The notes: generated by a model from the letters alone, not told the origin. Shown: positions 36,242-45,704, counted from the first letter of the stretch. The stretch: DNA of 64,000 nt from an uncultured Caulobacterales bacterium (GCA_903837135.1 CAILTK010000007.1:1-64000); one strand, 5' to 3'. Translations and numbers: made by a program.

Positions 36242-36555
36242 TGTCCCCAGACACGCCAGGAGTTAGCATTATGCTTCTCTCCGTCGGCGACAGCAAGAAT
36301 CTACCGATGGATTACGAGACACTTTGGCGCTTGGATAAAATACGTGGTTGATTGCCACAGTCGAGGCGCTCTCGAAAGTTGATATTGCGCGCGGACGCCG
36401 GCTGGTGATCCTAGAAAATCGCCCATTCACGTCAGTTCGGCGACGGGTTGATGACAGCGAAGCGACAGCGCGCTGAGTGACTCTCAGTGAATCCGTGGAC
36501 CGCCCGGTCCGGTTCGGCCATTGGCGCCCCGACGACATCCACGGGGGGATCCAAC
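36242..36555. other. 314-base divergent promoter region
   Basis: It lies between the hybrid kinase and the TonB receptor. It is AT-richer than its surroundings (for example CTTGGATAAAATACGTGG near 36330), as expected for two divergent promoters, but I cannot assign a convincing -35/-10 pair. GGGGGGATCC near 36543 serves as the ribosome binding site of the receptor gene. Frames inside are shadows. Confidence 0.4.
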
Positions 36556-39342
36556 ATGTTGAAGCACGGCCTATGCCCGCGCCATGGCGCGACACCTTTG
36601 CGATGGAAAGGGGCACTCCTGGCCTCGGCCGCCCTGGCGCTGATCACCGTTCAGTCCGCCCAGGCGCAGACTCCGGCGACCGGCGCGCCGGTTCAGCCGC
36701 GCGCGGCCGACGCCGGCCCTGCGACCGGCGTCGAGGAGGTGGTGGTCACGGCCCAGGTCGATCCCACGGCGAGCCGGCAGGCGATCGAAGCCAAGCGCAA
36801 CGCCGAGGTCATCTCGGACAATATCTCGGGCACGCAGATCAGCGGCCTTCCGGTCTTCGGCCTCGGCGACGCGCTGGCGGCCCTCCCGGGCGTGAGCTTC
36901 ACGATCAACAACGGCCGCGGCGAAAACCAGATCATGACGGTTCGCGGGCTCAATCCGAACTACAACACCGTCACCATCGACGGCATGCAGCTGCCGTCCA
37001 CGGAAGAGAAAGACCGCACCCTTTCGTTCGACGTGTTTCCCGGCTTCCTGATCAGCAAGGCCAGCGTCTACAAGTCGTGGACGGTCGACCAGCCGTCCGA
37101 CGCCATCGGCAGCGTGACCAATCTCGAGACCCGCAGCGCGTTCGACCATCCGGGCCCGTACGTGGGCGGCCACGCCGATGACGGCGTCTGGGACCGCGAT
37201 CAAAAGCTCCGCAAGAACCGGATCTCCGGCGCCGCCGACCTCGTGGCCAGCACGACCTTCGGCCCCAACGACGCGTTCGGCATCCTGGCGATGGGCAGCT
37301 GGTATCAGCGCTCGTCCAACTCCCAGAACGCCACGACGTCGAACTACGCCTATTATCCCGCCTCGGCGGCGCCGACCTCGAAGCCTATCCTGGGGCTCGA
37401 TCAGACCAGCGGCACGGCGATCGGCGAGACCCTGCTGCCGTCCCAGGACGTCTCCGGCCTGATCGCCGTCCCGCAGACCCATCAATGGTATTATTACGAC
37501 GACCTGCGAACCCGAAAGGGCGCCTTCCTGCGGCTCGATTACGATGATCACAGGATGTGGCGCGCGGCGCTGAGCGGCGGCTATTTCACCCACGACCTGA
37601 ACGAGAACCGCTTCTATCAATACCTCGACAGCGCGGGCCCGCAGACGCTGCTGACGCCGACGACCGGCGGTTCGGCCCTGGGCAAGGCCGGCATCGACTA
37701 CGACCACTATCACGATGTGCGCCGCTCGGAGTACGTCGACCTGCGGATCGGCGCGGACTTCGACCCGAAGACCCACCTCGACCTGAACGTCAACTATGGC
37801 GCGGGCAGCTATCGCCAGGACGGCCTCGACGCGCCCTTCTCGACCGCCACCTCGGCGGATTTCGCGACCACCTTCGATCTCAACGCCCCGGGGGCGCCGC
37901 TGCTCAACCCGGTCGGCGGGGCCTACATGACGCCCGCGTCCTACACCCAGGGGAACTACCAGCTGGAGACCGACCGGAGCCGCTCGACGCTGCCCCAGGT
38001 CCGGCTCGATTTCCGACACAACGTCGATCCTGCGGACAGGGGGTTCGGCCTGAAGCTCGGCGCATCCTATCGCGACCTGTCGCAGACCTACGATTACCAG
38101 CAGACGACGCTCACACCGGTCAAGCCCGCGCCGACCCTGGCCGCCATCGGCACCCTCCGCCAGACCCTCTCCCTCTACGACGGGCAGGGTCAGACCCTGC
38201 TGTTGGAGGATCCCGCCGCCGTCGAGGCCTATGTCGCGTCCCATCCGGCCGGCTATGCGGCCAGCACGGGCGACGCCTTGCCGAACCAGGTCAACGACTT
38301 CACCCTCGACGAGAAGATCGCCGCCGGCTATGTGCAGGCGCGCTATGCCGATCAGCATTTCGAAGCGCTGGCGGGATTGCGCGAGGAGTCCACGCAAGAG
38401 AAGATCAACAACTTCCTTCCCGTCCCGTTCAACAGTACGACCAATTTCGCCGCGGTCACGACGACGAATACCTATTGGAAGCTGCTGCCGTCGCTGAACC
38501 TGACCTACAAGGTGGAGGACAACCTGCTGCTCCGGGCGGCGGTAACGCGAAATCTCGCGCGCGCCGACTATGCCTCGCTGGCCCTGAACAGCTCCGCCTC
38601 GCTGACCACGACCGCGAGCGGCGGCACGGCGTCGGAGAAGATCGCCAATCCGAACCTCAAGCCCCGCGAGGCGACCAACTACGATCTGGCGGCGGAATAT
38701 TATCCCCTGCCGGGCGTGCTCGCCGCCGCTTCGGTTTTCTATAAAGACATCAGCAACGAGATCCTGACGCTCACCAACACCGAGCAGGGCGTGACGATCC
38801 CGGGATATGCGCTTCCGGTCACGCTCTCGATCACCCAGGCCGCGAACGGCAGCAAGGCGTCGATCAAGGGGGTCGAGCTCAATCTGGTCGACCGGAGGTT
38901 CGACTTCCTGCCCGGCTTGCTCGGCGGGCTGGGCGGACGCGGAAACGTCACGGTGCTCGATATCAGCGCCCCGAACATCCGCATGGCCGACGGGTCGTTT
39001 CGGAAGCTGCCGCAGTTGCTGCAGTCGGCGAAGCTGATCGCCAACGCCGCCCTGTTCTACAATTGGAAAGGCTTCCACTGGGAGGTCTCGTACAATCACA
39101 CCGGCAAGCAACCGATCAGCTTCGACACCAACAACGCGGCGAACGACCAGTGGTATGGCGCGATCGACAGCTTCGACGCCCAGATCGGCTATCAGATCAC
39201 CCGCAACATCGATTTTCGGATACAGGCCAAGAACTTCACCGATGCGACCCCGCAGAAGGTTCAGGGCCCGAGCCAGAATCTCAATCTGTCGCTGATCCAG
39301 AATGGACGCGCCTACTATGCGGGCGTCGCGTTTCACTATTAG
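36556..39342 (+). CDS. TonB-dependent outer-membrane receptor
   Basis: A 928-residue receptor, with a signal peptide ending in SAQAQ near 37. The plug domain (about 55-190) has EEVVVTAQVD as TonB-box-like start, AKRNAEVISDNISGTQI, ALAALPGVSF and MTVRGLNPNYNTVTIDGMQLP. The 22-strand barrel ends AYYAGVAFHY with terminal aromatic residues. The plug matches the group common in Caulobacter and Xanthomonas that takes up sugars and other nutrients. The ATG at 36556 is preferred over 36487 for its signal peptide. A glycerophosphodiesterase gene follows 96 bases later. Confidence 0.92.
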   Translation: MLKHGLCPRHGATPLRWKGALLASAALALITVQSAQAQTPATGAPVQPRAADAGPATGVEEVVVTAQVDPTASRQAIEAKRNAEVISDNISGTQISGLPVFGLGDALAALPGVSFTINNGRGENQIMTVRGLNPNYNTVTIDGMQLPSTEEKDRTLSFDVFPGFLISKASVYKSWTVDQPSDAIGSVTNLETRSAFDHPGPYVGGHADDGVWDRDQKLRKNRISGAADLVASTTFGPNDAFGILAMGSWYQRSSNSQNATTSNYAYYPASAAPTSKPILGLDQTSGTAIGETLLPSQDVSGLIAVPQTHQWYYYDDLRTRKGAFLRLDYDDHRMWRAALSGGYFTHDLNENRFYQYLDSAGPQTLLTPTTGGSALGKAGIDYDHYHDVRRSEYVDLRIGADFDPKTHLDLNVNYGAGSYRQDGLDAPFSTATSADFATTFDLNAPGAPLLNPVGGAYMTPASYTQGNYQLETDRSRSTLPQVRLDFRHNVDPADRGFGLKLGASYRDLSQTYDYQQTTLTPVKPAPTLAAIGTLRQTLSLYDGQGQTLLLEDPAAVEAYVASHPAGYAASTGDALPNQVNDFTLDEKIAAGYVQARYADQHFEALAGLREESTQEKINNFLPVPFNSTTNFAAVTTTNTYWKLLPSLNLTYKVEDNLLLRAAVTRNLARADYASLALNSSASLTTTASGGTASEKIANPNLKPREATNYDLAAEYYPLPGVLAAASVFYKDISNEILTLTNTEQGVTIPGYALPVTLSITQAANGSKASIKGVELNLVDRRFDFLPGLLGGLGGRGNVTVLDISAPNIRMADGSFRKLPQLLQSAKLIANAALFYNWKGFHWEVSYNHTGKQPISFDTNNAANDQWYGAIDSFDAQIGYQITRNIDFRIQAKNFTDATPQKVQGPSQNLNLSLIQNGRAYYAGVAFHY

Positions 39343-39438
39343 AGCGGGTTCCGAAATGAGGGAGCCGGGTCTCGCGTCCGCGCCTGTCAGACCCGGCGAC
39401 AGCCGGTGATCCATGCTTCTCCATTCAAGGAAACCCCA

Positions 39439-40476
39439 ATGCTCCGCTTGGCCCTGCTCCTTCTGCTGATCGCCGTTCCGGGGGTGAGCGAGGCCGCGCC
39501 GCCGACCCGCGCCGCCGACGTGATGCGCGAACTGCACGATCCCGGCGGCGAGGTGCTGATCGCCGCCCACCGGGGCTGCCATAACCCGGCTCCCGGACAC
39601 GGCTTGGCGACGACCGCGCCGGAGAACTCGCGCCTGGCCCTCGAGCGCTGCGTGTCGCTCGGGGTCGACATCGTCGAGATGGACGTTCGCCAGAGCCGCG
39701 ACGGCAATCTCGTCATCATCCACGACGCCACGGTGGACCGCACGACCGACGGCCATGGCCGCGTCAGCGACCTGACCATCGCCCAGCTCAGGCAGCTTCA
39801 CCTGCGTGACGACGAGGGCGGAAAGGCGATCGCGATCACCGATCAGCGGATCATGACGCTGGAGGAGCTCCTGCGGGCGGCGGGCGACCGGCTCGTCCTC
39901 AACCTCGACGTCAAGGATGCGAGCTATCCGGCGGTGGTCGACGCGGTGGTCCGGCTCGGCGCGGAGGGTCGGGTCATCGTCAAGGCTGTCGCCGGCATAG
40001 CCAGCCCGCCGCTGTCCGGCGCCGCGCCCTTTGATCGGGTGAGCTTCATGCCGATCCTGTCCGCCAGCGACGACGCCGGCGCCGACCTTGCGGCGGTCGC
40101 GCGGCGCCAGTCCTTGGGCGCGCGACGCCCGCTCGGCTACGAGTTGCCCTACATGGATCCGGACCAGCTTCCGCCCATGGCCCGCGAGGCCCGTCGGCAG
40201 GGCGCGAGGATCTGGTTGAACTCGCTCTTTGAGGGCTTCGTCCGCGGCTGGGGCGGCGACTCCGTGGCGGTCAGCAAACCCGACGATGTCTGGGGGCGGA
40301 TGACGAGCGGCGGGGTGTCCATCATCCAGACCGATTATCCCGAAAGGCTGGCCCTTTACCTGGGCGACCGGAATCTGCGCACGCCTCCGGCCGTCGCCGG
40401 CCTCTCGGGAGCGCCTCGCCTTGCGCCCCGTCCTGAGGGCCCGGCCGCTCGCGCCGCCGCAGGTTCCGAACGATAG
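39439..40476 (+). CDS. Secreted glycerophosphodiester phosphodiesterase family protein
   Basis: A 345-residue GDPD-family enzyme with a signal peptide (MLRLALLLLLIAVPGVSEA). The TIM-barrel motifs are intact: AAHRGC with His44 and Arg45, APENS, DIVEMDVRQSRDG and IIHDATVDRTTDGHG. It should hydrolyse glycerophosphodiesters to alcohol and glycerol-3-phosphate in the periplasm. It follows the TonB receptor on the same strand, which suggests that the receptor imports an organophosphate or a related ligand. It converges with the regulator gene downstream. Confidence 0.87.
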   Translation: MLRLALLLLLIAVPGVSEAAPPTRAADVMRELHDPGGEVLIAAHRGCHNPAPGHGLATTAPENSRLALERCVSLGVDIVEMDVRQSRDGNLVIIHDATVDRTTDGHGRVSDLTIAQLRQLHLRDDEGGKAIAITDQRIMTLEELLRAAGDRLVLNLDVKDASYPAVVDAVVRLGAEGRVIVKAVAGIASPPLSGAAPFDRVSFMPILSASDDAGADLAAVARRQSLGARRPLGYELPYMDPDQLPPMAREARRQGARIWLNSLFEGFVRGWGGDSVAVSKPDDVWGRMTSGGVSIIQTDYPERLALYLGDRNLRTPPAVAGLSGAPRLAPRPEGPAARAAAGSER

Positions 40477-40497
40477 GACCCGGTCGTCGGACCTGCT

Positions 40498-41769
40498 CTA
40501 AGCGCCCGGAGGGTGCAGGCGAACAGCGATGATCTTGAACTGCACGGCGCTGGCCGCGACGTTTTCGGTTTCGAGCAGGACCTCGAAGTCGTCGATCGTA
40601 TCGCCGTGCACCGCCTTCTTCAGCACATCCGAGAACTTGGTGGAGTTGAACAGGAAATCCACCGCCGTATCGACGCCGGCCACGGTCGTTCCTTCCACCA
40701 GCAGGGCGCGGCCCTGCTGCCCCAGCCCGCCCGTCAAGGCGATGAGCGCATAGTTCCTGTGCCGTGGATCGGCCGGATAGACCTGATAGCTGGCTTGCTC
40801 GTGCGCCATGGGCGCATGGTTGACCACCAGATGGGTCGAGGTGGCGGCGTCGATCTGAAATTCGAAATTGAGCTGTCTGGCGAAGAGCTCGACCCAGGGA
40901 TCGCCCCAGGGATCGCCGACCAGGATCACGTTTCCCGCTTTCAGGTCGTCGGGGGTGACGTCGCGCGCGAATCTGACGTCCAGGGTCCGTGACAATCTTC
41001 CGGCCATCGCCGTCGTCTTCACCGCCATGACGAGGTCGGCCACGCTGGTGTAGCGCCGCTTTCCGAAGTTGATCACCGGGCTGTCGGGGGGCAGGGCCGG
41101 GTCGATCAGCGGCAGGGGTTCGAGTTTCTTCTCGGCGTATTCGCGGACATCGACCGTGTGGTGGGTGATGTTCATGGTCATGGACAGACCGCTGTCGCCG
41201 GAGACGAGCAGGGTTGGATGGTTCGCCGCCAGGACCGCCCGCCAGAACACCGTGCGGGGATCGACGGGCCCCGCCGCGAACAGCAGGCCCCAGATCAGCA
41301 GTCCGCCCGCCGCCGCGGCCCCCAGCGCGACGAGGGGCCAGAGGGGGACGCGCCACGGCGGCCCGTCCCGGTCCGCGGCAGGCTGGGCGGCGTCGGTGAC
41401 GGCTCCGGTTCGTTCGAAAACGGGGATATAGCTGCCCGTGGGCACCGACAGGCGCCAGGCGCTCCCGGCCCCGTCGCCCAGACTGTAGAGTTCGAGCTTC
41501 TGCCGAAGCTGCCGCGCCGCGGATCGGACGATGGTGTCGTCGCCGGGATTATAGTCGGGCGATCGACCAAAGACATGCACGGCGATCTGCTGTTCGGAAA
41601 TCTCGTCGAGCCGGTTCGCGAAGGCGCGTTCGCAGATATAGGTCAGGAAATCCCTCAGCCGGGGCGACTTGCGGAAATGCCGGCTGGCCAGAATGTGCTG
41701 AAGCAGCGCCTCGCGCGCCCCGTCGTCCGCGGCTCGGGGCGCATCCGGCGACGGTTTGGTGTGACGCAT
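40498..41769 (-). CDS. Membrane-bound putative winged-helix regulator
   Basis: A 423-residue protein. The N-terminal domain (about 18-120) has FRKSPRLRDFLTYICERAF, EISEQQIAVHVFGR and LRQKLELYS, ending RLSVPTGSYIPVF. This resembles a winged-helix region that precedes transmembrane segments in many Acidobacteria and Planctomycetes proteins. One membrane helix (143-166) follows, then a large presumably periplasmic domain of about 250 residues. Domain order resembles CadC/ToxR-type one-component sensors. DNA binding is inferred. ATG 41769 is preferred to an upstream in-frame TTG at 41817. Confidence 0.65.
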   Translation of the reverse strand: MRHTKPSPDAPRAADDGAREALLQHILASRHFRKSPRLRDFLTYICERAFANRLDEISEQQIAVHVFGRSPDYNPGDDTIVRSAARQLRQKLELYSLGDGAGSAWRLSVPTGSYIPVFERTGAVTDAAQPAADRDGPPWRVPLWPLVALGAAAAGGLLIWGLLFAAGPVDPRTVFWRAVLAANHPTLLVSGDSGLSMTMNITHHTVDVREYAEKKLEPLPLIDPALPPDSPVINFGKRRYTSVADLVMAVKTTAMAGRLSRTLDVRFARDVTPDDLKAGNVILVGDPWGDPWVELFARQLNFEFQIDAATSTHLVVNHAPMAHEQASYQVYPADPRHRNYALIALTGGLGQQGRALLVEGTTVAGVDTAVDFLFNSTKFSDVLKKAVHGDTIDDFEVLLETENVAASAVQFKIIAVRLHPPGA

Positions 41770-41949
41770 TCGCCAGAGCTCTCGGCGCCGAAGAGGCAGG
41801 TGCAAGTGCGTCCCCAACAGGGGCGCGGCGAGCGCTCTATCCGCTGTGCGCCGACCTCGCGCCCCTTACGATCAGTCTTAGGATCGATTGATCGATCCGT
41901 CATGACATAGATTTGTGGCGGTCCGGACGCGGGGCCGGACGATCGTCGA

Positions 41950-42366
41950 TCAGGGGATCTTGGGCTTGCCGCCCTGCAGCTCCACCAGACCCATGCCGTT
42001 GCCGGCCGGATCGGTGAACAGGCCCACCACCACCACGCCCTTCACCTCGAAGCGAGGCTGGACGATCTTTCCGCCGTGGGCGACCACCTGCGCGAGGCTG
42101 GCCGTCACGTCGTCGACGCCGATATAGATGATCTTGCCGGCAGGGTCCTGGCGCAGGGCGCCGGGGAGGGCCGGTCCGGACACCGGGACGCTCAGGGTCC
42201 CGCCGGGGCCGTTCTCCCACCCGAACACGTCGCGGTAGAACGCCGTCTGCTTCGCCGCGTCGGGACCGGCGATGTCGAAAAAGACGATGGGGGCGGGCAT
42301 GGGCGCTCCTTTGACGACCGGCGCGGCTGCGGAGAAGGCGAGGGCGATCAGGACGGCGCGCATCAT
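41950..42366 (-). CDS. VOC family protein with predicted signal peptide
   Basis: A 138-residue glyoxalase-fold protein with the motifs IVFFDIAGPDAAKQTAFYRDVFGW and GLFTDPAGNGMGLVE. A hydrophobic N-terminus of about 20 residues (MMRAVLIALAFSAAAPVVKG) looks like a signal peptide, which is unusual for this normally cytoplasmic family. The start is at the double ATG. A longer in-frame reading exists, but its extension is not hydrophobic and is unlikely. Substrate unknown. Confidence 0.75.
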   Translation of the reverse strand: MMRAVLIALAFSAAAPVVKGAPMPAPIVFFDIAGPDAAKQTAFYRDVFGWENGPGGTLSVPVSGPALPGALRQDPAGKIIYIGVDDVTASLAQVVAHGGKIVQPRFEVKGVVVVGLFTDPAGNGMGLVELQGGKPKIP

Positions 42367-42612
42367 CGTGTCTCGCGTGCTGGCAAGGTGGACGGGACGA
42401 AAGCGACTGTTGCGAAGGTGGCACGAGGGCGCCCGCAACGACAAGGCCATGGGGCCTGAAGCCGAGGCTGGCACGTCGAGGTTGCGCGGCGCAGGCGCCT
42501 GGGAGAACGAATCACTAACCGCTAAGCATGGTAGGCCGGGAGCCCGGCCACGCCAGGGCTTGCGTTTCGTTCGGTGATTGTTCCGACCCTTTCGCGCGGT
42601 CGGCGCGGCGTT

Positions 42613-43614
42613 TTACCCTTCGCTCGCGAGCGGCAGCGACAGGCCGAGGGTCGGGCGGGCGGAGAGGGCCTCGCGGCGATAGCGGAACAGTTCGGCCGGG
42701 CGGCCGCCGGTTTCGGCGCGCTGCCGGCCAAGGCCCTCGACCAGACCGGTCCGCTCGATCATGCGCCGGAAATTCTGCTTGTGCAGCCGCATGCCGGAGA
42801 TCGCCTCCACCGCCCGCTGCAGCTCGAGCAGGGTGAAGGCCTCGGGCATCAGTTCGAACACCACCGGCCGGTATTTCAGCTTGCCGCGCAGGCGGCCGAG
42901 GGCGGTGGCCAGGATCCGCCGGTGGTCCGACACCATAGGCCGGCCGAACACGTCCTCGAACCGCGAGGGCTCGGGAAGGTCGACGCCCTGGGCCCGGCCC
43001 CGGTCGCGCGCCGCCTCGGCGGCGAGGCCGGCCTCGTAGAGCAGCTCATAGCGCTCCAGCACCCGCTCCTCGTTCCACGGGCCCGCGCCGCCGAGGGCGA
43101 ACAGGCCGCGGGCGCGGCCGATCCGTTCGGGATCGCCGCCGGCCCAGGCCTTCAGCGCCGGGGCGATCTCGCCCTCGATGACCGCGGGCCTGCCGCGCCG
43201 CCAGTCCTCCCACGGGAAGTAGCGGGTCCACGGCCGCCAGGCCGCCGCGCCGCTGCCGTCCGCCGCCTGCGGCGTCAGGGCCAGATAGCCGATCGAGATC
43301 ATCCGCGCCCCGTCCTCCGCCTCCATCGCCCCGACGTCGGCCAGCGGCGCGTCGCGTCCGAGATCGCCGAAGGTGTAGAGCTGCTCCACATAGCCGAGCC
43401 GGAAGCCGGTCTGGGCGGTGACGAAGGCGCGCAGGGCGAGCTCGAAGGTGCGGTGGCCCTCCGGATCGAACGGACCGAACGGCAGGCCGCGCAGATCCGA
43501 CGCGCGGTGGGTGCGTACGTCCTCGGGCCGCACGGTCAGCACCTCGAGTTCGCCGCCGCGCATGGCCGCGACCACGGCCGACAGGCCTATGACGACCGGC
43601 GGGGGCGCGCTCAC
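42613..43614 (-). CDS. NrtR-like regulator: degenerate Nudix domain plus winged helix
   Basis: A 333-residue protein. The first 165 residues have the Nudix fold, but the box that should read GX5EX7REUXEEXGU is degenerate (GPFDPEGHR...RAFVTAQTGF at about 47-71), lacking the catalytic glutamates. The C-terminal part (about 235-325) has the EAFTLLELQRAVEAISGMRLHKQNFRRMIE winged-helix motif of NrtR regulators. It is therefore likely a ligand-sensing repressor related to NAD or ADP-ribose metabolism, not an enzyme. It follows the HD gene with a 4-base gap, in one operon. Confidence 0.8.
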   Translation of the reverse strand: MSAPPPVVIGLSAVVAAMRGGELEVLTVRPEDVRTHRASDLRGLPFGPFDPEGHRTFELALRAFVTAQTGFRLGYVEQLYTFGDLGRDAPLADVGAMEAEDGARMISIGYLALTPQAADGSGAAAWRPWTRYFPWEDWRRGRPAVIEGEIAPALKAWAGGDPERIGRARGLFALGGAGPWNEERVLERYELLYEAGLAAEAARDRGRAQGVDLPEPSRFEDVFGRPMVSDHRRILATALGRLRGKLKYRPVVFELMPEAFTLLELQRAVEAISGMRLHKQNFRRMIERTGLVEGLGRQRAETGGRPAELFRYRREALSARPTLGLSLPLASEG

Positions 43615-43618
43615 CGGC

Positions 43619-44245
43619 TCACTCGGTGTCGAACGCCAGGGCGTGCGGCTCCCCGCCGGTGGCTTCCGACAGGGTGTGGAACCGCTGCAGATAGCGGGCC
43701 TGCGCCTGGGCGGGGGCGAGGGGATCGATGAGCAGGGCGTAGCCCTTGGGCGGGCGGCCGAAGAACCCCACAGCCTCGTCGGTGGAGAAGCCGGCCAGCT
43801 GCACCGCTTCGAAGAAGGCGCAGGCGCGGTCGGCCTGTTTGATCAGCGCCTTGATGTCCTCGGGCGTTTCCGGCGGCAGGCCGAAGCGGATGTGGATGGC
43901 CCGCTCCAGCCGGGCCTCGAAGGCCTTGTAGTCGTAGCCGAGCGCCGCCTTGAACGGCGAGATCATGTCGCCGATCACGTATTCGGCCGCGTCGTGCAGC
44001 AGGGCGGCGAGGCGCCAGCGCGGCTCCAGCCCGGGGCGGATGTGGGCGGCGATCTCCTCCACCACCACGCTGTGCTGGGCGACCGAGAAGGCGTGCTCAC
44101 CGACCGTCTGGCCGTTCCAGCGCGCGACGCGCGCCAGTCCGTGGGCGATGTCCTCGACCTCGATGTCGAGCGGGGAGGGGTCGAGCAGGTCGAGCCTGCG
44201 GCCCGACAGCATGCGCTGCCAGGCGCGGGGCGGTCCCTTGTCCAT
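43619..44245 (-). CDS. HD-domain phosphohydrolase (YfbR-like)
   Basis: A 208-residue HD protein. The motifs HAFSVAQHS (His51 and His58), LLHDAAEYVIGD (His84 and Asp85) and KQADRACAFFEA match the YfbR-type 5'-nucleotidase family, which dephosphorylates deoxynucleoside monophosphates. ATG 44245 is chosen over a start ten codons earlier because AAAGG precedes it. It leads an operon with the Nudix-type regulator, so nucleotide turnover is the likely theme. It is divergent from the stress protein gene. Confidence 0.8.
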   Translation of the reverse strand: MDKGPPRAWQRMLSGRRLDLLDPSPLDIEVEDIAHGLARVARWNGQTVGEHAFSVAQHSVVVEEIAAHIRPGLEPRWRLAALLHDAAEYVIGDMISPFKAALGYDYKAFEARLERAIHIRFGLPPETPEDIKALIKQADRACAFFEAVQLAGFSTDEAVGFFGRPPKGYALLIDPLAPAQAQARYLQRFHTLSEATGGEPHALAFDTE

Positions 44246-44374
44246 CCGACCTTTGCCGTGCAGCCCTTTGCCCACTCAGTCGTTCCCTTGATCTATGTCT
44301 TTGCAACTCGCTCATCGCGGGTCGAAGATCAACGCCCGGACAACGCAAACGACCGGCGGCGAGGAGGCGAACGG

Positions 44375-45190
44375 ATGAGTTGGGCGAGGATCATGGCGCC
44401 GCTGTCGGGCGCCGCGGCCGATGGCGAGGCCCTCTCGGCCGCCAGGGCGCTGGCTGTCCCGTTCGAGGCCGAGCTGGCGGCGGTGTTCGCGCCCGCGGAT
44501 GCGGCGGAACTGATGCCGTGGATGGGCGAAGGCTTCATGGGCGGGGTGCAGGTCGCCGCGCTCGACACGCTGAAACAGGCCACGATGGAGGCCGAGCGGA
44601 GGGCCAGGGCCCACTTCGACAGTCTGGACTACGCGCACGGCCGGTTCGTCACCCTGGGCTCGCCGGTGGCGTCGGAGCTGGCGATGGAGGCGAGGCTCTC
44701 GGATGTGGTGGTGTTCGGGGCCGACGCGCCGCGCGGCCGCGGTCCGCTGGTCGAAGCCTTCCAGCAGGTGCTGATGGAGGAGCGGCGGCCGGTGCTGATC
44801 GCGCGGGGCGCCCCGTCCCTCGACGACACCGTCGCGGTGGCCTGGGACGGCGGACGGGAGGCGACGCGGTCGGCGCGGATCGCTTCGCCCTGGCTGGCCA
44901 AGGCCAAGCGGGTGGTGATCCTGGCCGCGACCCAGGCGACGCCCAGGGAGTTCGATCCGGCGCGCATGAAGGACCTGTTCGCCCAGCGCGGCGTCGTCGC
45001 CGAGGTGGAGACCCTCGGTCAGACCGGCGAGCCCGGTCCGATGTTGCTGGCCGCCTGTCGCAGCGTGGGCGCCCGGCTGCTGGTGGCCGGCGCCTTCGGC
45101 CACCCCCGCTTCCAGCAGTTCATCTTTGGCGGCACCACCAAGCATTTGATGCAGGCCGACGACGGCCCATCCCTGTTCCTGACCCACTAG
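44375..45190 (+). CDS. Universal stress protein family protein
   Basis: A 271-residue protein with USP-type alpha/beta structure. The first half has ARIMAPLSGAAADGEALSAARALAVPF. The second half has DDTVAVAWDGGREATRSARIASPWL and ends in VAGAFGHPRFQQFIFGGTTKHLMQ, the G-2X-G-9X-G(S/T) ATP-binding type motif. The first half lacks that loop, so only the second unit is likely to bind nucleotide. GAGGAGGCGAACGG precedes the ATG. Confidence 0.85.
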   Translation: MSWARIMAPLSGAAADGEALSAARALAVPFEAELAAVFAPADAAELMPWMGEGFMGGVQVAALDTLKQATMEAERRARAHFDSLDYAHGRFVTLGSPVASELAMEARLSDVVVFGADAPRGRGPLVEAFQQVLMEERRPVLIARGAPSLDDTVAVAWDGGREATRSARIASPWLAKAKRVVILAATQATPREFDPARMKDLFAQRGVVAEVETLGQTGEPGPMLLAACRSVGARLLVAGAFGHPRFQQFIFGGTTKHLMQADDGPSLFLTH

Positions 45191-45287
45191 GCCGCCCGGC
45201 GTGGCCTGGAGCCTTGTGCAACCGCGCGTTTGATCCGAAAACCGCCTTTCGCGTTTCGGCACGTGCTCTCTTGGAGTGTTCAGTCTG

Positions 45288-45659
45288 ATGTCTCTTTCCC
45301 GCATCGTCATGCGTCTCGCCCGCAATCCCGGCACGGAGTTCGCGGACGGAGACGACCACCGCGGCTATACCCTGACCGCGCCGCTGACCGACGACGGCAA
45401 GATCGACGAGGCGGCGCTCAAGGCCCTGAAGGGCGGGGCGCCGGTGCGCCATTTCGCCCCCGACGAAGACGTTCTGGAGGGCAAGCTCGGCCGGCGCGGC
45501 GAACGCTGGTTCTTCGACTTCGGCGACGAGGTGGAGAACGAGGAGCCGCTCTACCGCCTCGCGCAGCACCGGTTCGCCGTCGGCGAATACGTCTCGATCA
45601 CCGACGAGGACGGTCGGCTCCTCACCTACAAGGTCACCGAGGTCGCGCCGGCGGAGTAG
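45288..45659 (+). CDS. Conserved hypothetical protein, 123 residues
   Basis: A small soluble acidic protein. It starts MSLSRIVMRLARNPGTEF, then alternates strand-like segments (HRGYTLTAPL, RWFFDFGDEVENEEPLYRL, YVSITDEDGRLLTYKVTEV). The pattern suggests a small beta-barrel or SH3-like fold. It occurs as a single gene after the stress protein. No catalytic motif or named family is recognised. Confidence 0.75.
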   Translation: MSLSRIVMRLARNPGTEFADGDDHRGYTLTAPLTDDGKIDEAALKALKGGAPVRHFAPDEDVLEGKLGRRGERWFFDFGDEVENEEPLYRLAQHRFAVGEYVSITDEDGRLLTYKVTEVAPAE

Positions 45660-45704
45660 GATCGGCGGAGTAGGGTCGGCACGGTTTCCGCGCTAAATCA
45701 TGGA

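Noticed and set aside
36571-39801. A long minus-strand frame opposite the TonB receptor
   Set aside because: The plus strand encodes a complete receptor with signal peptide, plug and C-terminal aromatic. The antisense product has no domain.
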